Source: Erwinia sp. (lineage in GTDB: Bacteria; Pseudomonadota; Gammaproteobacteria; Enterobacterales; Enterobacteriaceae). Taken from it: a stretch of 8,868 bases of DNA. Below the pieces are notes generated by a model. That model was not told the DNA's origin. It made no database searches and saw only the letters and a program-made list of their open reading frames with translations. The stretch covers positions 1-8,868 of the forward strand of contig DOOK01000274.1 of the NCBI GenBank assembly GCA_003512805.1, in the 5' to 3' direction. A program made the translations under genes and the position numbers. Each line of letters starts with the position of its first letter. Position 1 is the first letter of the stretch. This document shows positions 6,717-8,868 of the stretch, piece by piece.

Positions 6717-6730
6717 GCGCGGCAACGCGC
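6717..6730 (+). promoter_or_regulatory. Small GNRA-capped hairpin in the prlC leader
   Basis: GCGCG (6717-6721) and CGCGC (6726-6730) form a 5-bp stem closed by GCAA, a GNRA tetraloop, which is a stable RNA cap. It lies in the predicted prlC 5' leader, 16 bases before the AAGGA ribosome site (6747-6751), and does not cover it. A role in mRNA stability or temperature response is speculative. Confidence 0.3.
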
Positions 6731-6758
6731 CTCATACATCGATAACAAGGACTGCGCT

Positions 6759-8807
6759 ATGACCAATCCGTTGCTGACTTCTTTTACGCTTCCGCCTTTT
6801 TCCGCTATTAAGCCAGAACACGTTGTACCGGCCGTGACTACCGCGCTGGAAGCGTGCCGTGCGGCGGTGGAAAAGGCTGTTGCCCAGGGCGCACCTTACA
6901 CCTGGGATAATCTGGTACAGCCGCTGTCAGAAGCCGACGATCGCCTGAGCCGCCTGTTCTCGCCGGTCAGCCACCTGAACTCGGTCCAAAACAGCCCCGA
7001 GCTACGTCAGGCCTATGAGCAGACGCTGCCGCTGCTGTCAGAATACAGCACCTGGGTGGGGCAGCACGAAGGCCTGTATCAGGCTTACCGCAACCTGAAA
7101 GAAAACAGCTTTGATGAACTGAGCGCGCCGCAGAAAAAAGCGGTGGACAACGCGCTGCGCGACTTCGAATTATCCGGCATCGGCCTGTCGAAAGAAAAGC
7201 AGAAGCGCTACGGTGAAATCGCCGCCCGTCTGTCCGAGCTGGGCTCTACTTACAGCAACAACGTGCTTGACGCCACCATGGGCTGGAGCAAGCTTATTAC
7301 CGATGAAAGCGAGCTGGCGGGCATGCCGGAAAGCGCGCTGGCCGCTGCCAAAGCGCAGGCGGAAGCCAAAGAGCAGGAAGGCTGGCTGCTGACGCTGGAT
7401 ATCCCAAGCTATCTGCCGGTAATGACTTACTGCGACAACCAGGCGCTGCGTGAAGAGATGTACCGCGCTTACGCAACGCGTGCTTCTGACCAGGGACCGA
7501 ATGCCGGAAAATGGGATAACAGCGAAGTGATGGCGGAAACGCTGGCGCTGCGCCACGAGCTGGCACAGCTGCTGGGCTTCTCTTCCTATGCGGAAAAATC
7601 CCTCGCCACCAAAATGGCCGAAAATCCGGCGCAGGTAACCGACTTCCTGACCGATCTGGCGAAGCGCGCCCGGCCGCAGGCGGAAAAAGAACTGGAGCAG
7701 CTGCGTGCTTTTGCGAAAAAAGAGCACGGTATTGACGAGCTGAACCCATGGGATCTGACCTACTACGGTGAAAAACAGAAGCAGCACCTGTACGCTATCA
7801 GCGACGAGCAGCTGCGGCCTTACTTCCCGGAAGAGCGTGCCGTTAATGGCCTGTTCGAGGTGGTTAAGCGTATTTACGGCATCACCGCTAAAGAGCGTAA
7901 AGATGTAGATGTTTATCACCCGGACGTGCGCTTCTTTGATTTGTTCGACGAAAGCGGTGAGCTGCGCGGCAGCTTCTACCTGGATCTTTACGCACGTGAA
8001 AACAAACGTGGCGGTGCGTGGATGGACGATTGCGTAGGCCAGATGCGTCGCGCCGACGGCAGCCTGCAAAAACCGGTTGCTTACCTGACCTGTAATTTCA
8101 ATCGTCCACTGAGCGGTAAACCGGCGCTCTTCACCCATGATGAAGTCACCACGCTGTTCCATGAGTTTGGCCACGGCCTGCATCATATGCTGACCCGTAT
8201 CGACACCCCGGGCGTTTCCGGTATCAATGGCGTGCCGTGGGATGCGGTCGAACTGCCAAGCCAGTTTATGGAAAACTGGTGCTGGGAGCCGGAGGCGCTG
8301 GCCTTTATTTCCGGCCATTATGAGACCGGCGAGCCGCTGCCTCAGGCGCTACTGGATAAAATGCTGGCGGCGAAAAACTATCAGGCCGCGCTATTTATCC
8401 TGCGCCAGCTGGAGTTCGGCCTGTTCGATTTCCGTCTGCACGCCGAGTTCGATCCGGCGAAGGGCGCACAAATCCTGGAGATGCTGAAAGAGATTAAAAA
8501 GCTGGTGGCCGTGGTGCCAGCGCCAGCATGGGGCCGTTTCCCGCACGCCTTTAGTCATATCTTCGCTGGGGGTTATGCAGCGGGCTACTACAGCTATCTG
8601 TGGGCCGATGTGCTGGCTGCGGATGCCTATTCTCGCTTCGAGGAAGAGGGGATTTTCAACCGTGAGACAGGCCAGTCTTTCCTGGACAACATTTTGACGC
8701 GCGGCGGTTCTGAAGAACCGATGGCGCTGTTCAAACGTTTCCGTGGCCGTGAGCCTCAGCTGGACGCCATGCTGGCGCACTACGGTATTCAGGAAAGCAC
8801 TGAGTGA
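6759..8807 (+). CDS. prlC: Oligopeptidase A (M3 family zinc metallopeptidase)
   Basis: This cytoplasmic peptidase degrades short peptides, including cleaved signal peptides of lipoproteins, and prlC alleles suppress signal-sequence defects in E. coli. It has 682 residues against 680 in E. coli, and the alignment in memory is near-continuous. Seen: the N-terminal MTNPLLTSF start; the catalytic H468-E-F-G-H472 giving two zinc ligands and the general base; E498 in the V-E-L-P-S-Q motif as the third zinc ligand; and the C-terminal tyrosine-rich AAGYYSYLWAD stretch near 607-617, which in M3 enzymes contacts substrate. No defect is visible. The start is supported by AAGGA at 6747-6751, seven bases before the ATG. 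The stop codon overlaps the rsmJ start, so the two are translationally linked, as in the E. coli/Salmonella heat-shock operon. A candidate sigma-32 promoter lies upstream. Confidence 0.98.
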   Translation: MTNPLLTSFTLPPFSAIKPEHVVPAVTTALEACRAAVEKAVAQGAPYTWDNLVQPLSEADDRLSRLFSPVSHLNSVQNSPELRQAYEQTLPLLSEYSTWVGQHEGLYQAYRNLKENSFDELSAPQKKAVDNALRDFELSGIGLSKEKQKRYGEIAARLSELGSTYSNNVLDATMGWSKLITDESELAGMPESALAAAKAQAEAKEQEGWLLTLDIPSYLPVMTYCDNQALREEMYRAYATRASDQGPNAGKWDNSEVMAETLALRHELAQLLGFSSYAEKSLATKMAENPAQVTDFLTDLAKRARPQAEKELEQLRAFAKKEHGIDELNPWDLTYYGEKQKQHLYAISDEQLRPYFPEERAVNGLFEVVKRIYGITAKERKDVDVYHPDVRFFDLFDESGELRGSFYLDLYARENKRGGAWMDDCVGQMRRADGSLQKPVAYLTCNFNRPLSGKPALFTHDEVTTLFHEFGHGLHHMLTRIDTPGVSGINGVPWDAVELPSQFMENWCWEPEALAFISGHYETGEPLPQALLDKMLAAKNYQAALFILRQLEFGLFDFRLHAEFDPAKGAQILEMLKEIKKLVAVVPAPAWGRFPHAFSHIFAGGYAAGYYSYLWADVLAADAYSRFEEEGIFNRETGQSFLDNILTRGGSEEPMALFKRFRGREPQLDAMLAHYGIQESTE

Positions 8808-8842
8808 AGATCTGCTTAATTGATGAAACGGGCGCCGGAGAC
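8804..8842 (+). CDS. rsmJ: 16S rRNA (guanine-1516-N2)-methyltransferase RsmJ, N-terminal fragment cut by the contig end
   Basis: Thirteen codons read VKICLIDETGAGD. These match the start of E. coli RsmJ (YhiQ; MKICLIDETGTGD), the enzyme that methylates G1516 of 16S rRNA. The gene starts with GTG, which overlaps the prlC stop (GTGA, 8804-8807). Identity to the family stops exactly at 8843, where adapter sequence begins, so the truncation is an assembly artefact and not a mutation. The start is short but is supported by conserved order, since rsmJ follows prlC in E. coli and Salmonella. No separate ribosome site is needed if translation is coupled. Confidence 0.9.
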
Positions 8843-8868
8843 AGATCGGAAGAGCGTCGTGTAGGGAA
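8843..8868 (+). other. Illumina sequencing adapter remnant at the contig end
   Basis: All 26 bases match the Illumina TruSeq adapter as read at the end of read 2: the common core AGATCGGAAGAGC followed by GTCGTGTAGGGAA. This is non-biological sequence left by incomplete trimming. Nothing after 8842 should be annotated or translated. The left end of the window shows no such sequence. Confidence 0.98.

Noticed and set aside
7170..8318. A 382-codon open frame on the minus strand inside prlC
   Set aside because: It is antisense to a highly conserved gene. Its composition reflects the prlC codon pattern, and it shows no family motif and no ribosome site. I treat it as a shadow.
8804..8868. An rsmJ frameshift or pseudogene
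   Set aside because: The break coincides with adapter sequence, so no biological mutation is shown.

Overview
The window looks like the end of a draft contig from a gamma-proteobacterium of the order Enterobacterales. GorA, RNase Z, RlmJ, PrlC and the first codons of RsmJ closely match the E. coli proteins as I remember them, with the same lengths to within two residues. The base composition is moderately GC-rich and looks even throughout. Gene order differs from E. coli K-12, so this is probably another enterobacterial genus. An Erwinia/Pantoea-like lineage is a guess the window cannot prove.

Layout, left to right. Positions 1-126 hold only the leader of the first gene. Positions 127-2292 (+) encode a 721-residue exported, probably lipid-anchored protein whose N-terminal third carries a phospholipase A2-type His-Asp active site. 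The rest of it matches no family I recognise. A perfect bidirectional terminator at 2297-2321 separates it from the convergent gor (glutathione reductase, 2335-3687, -). The 178-bp divergent region 3688-3865 holds a gor promoter, an OxyR-like site and a terminator-like hairpin in the rnz leader. Then come rnz/elaC (3866-4780, +) and the convergent rlmJ (4819-5661, -), with a GC-rich stem-loop between them. Upstream of rlmJ on the same strand is a CPBP-family intramembrane protease gene (5753-6577, -). It is divergent from prlC (oligopeptidase A, 6759-8807, +) across a 181-bp region with candidate promoters for both genes. rsmJ starts at 8804, overlapping the prlC stop, and is cut after 13 codons. 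The last 26 bases (8843-8868) are Illumina adapter sequence, not genome.

In E. coli K-12 the order is rsmJ-prlC / rlmJ-gor. Here that backbone is kept, with the CPBP gene added between prlC and rlmJ and rnz between rlmJ and gor. Common themes are ribosome and RNA maturation (RlmJ, RsmJ, RNase Z), proteolysis (PrlC, CPBP) and thiol redox balance (Gor), but nothing shows that these genes form one pathway. I see no CRISPR array, tRNA, rRNA, insertion sequence or phage gene, and no gene-free stretch above 300 bases. The least explained item is the PLA2-like protein. I do not see a clearly new multi-gene system.
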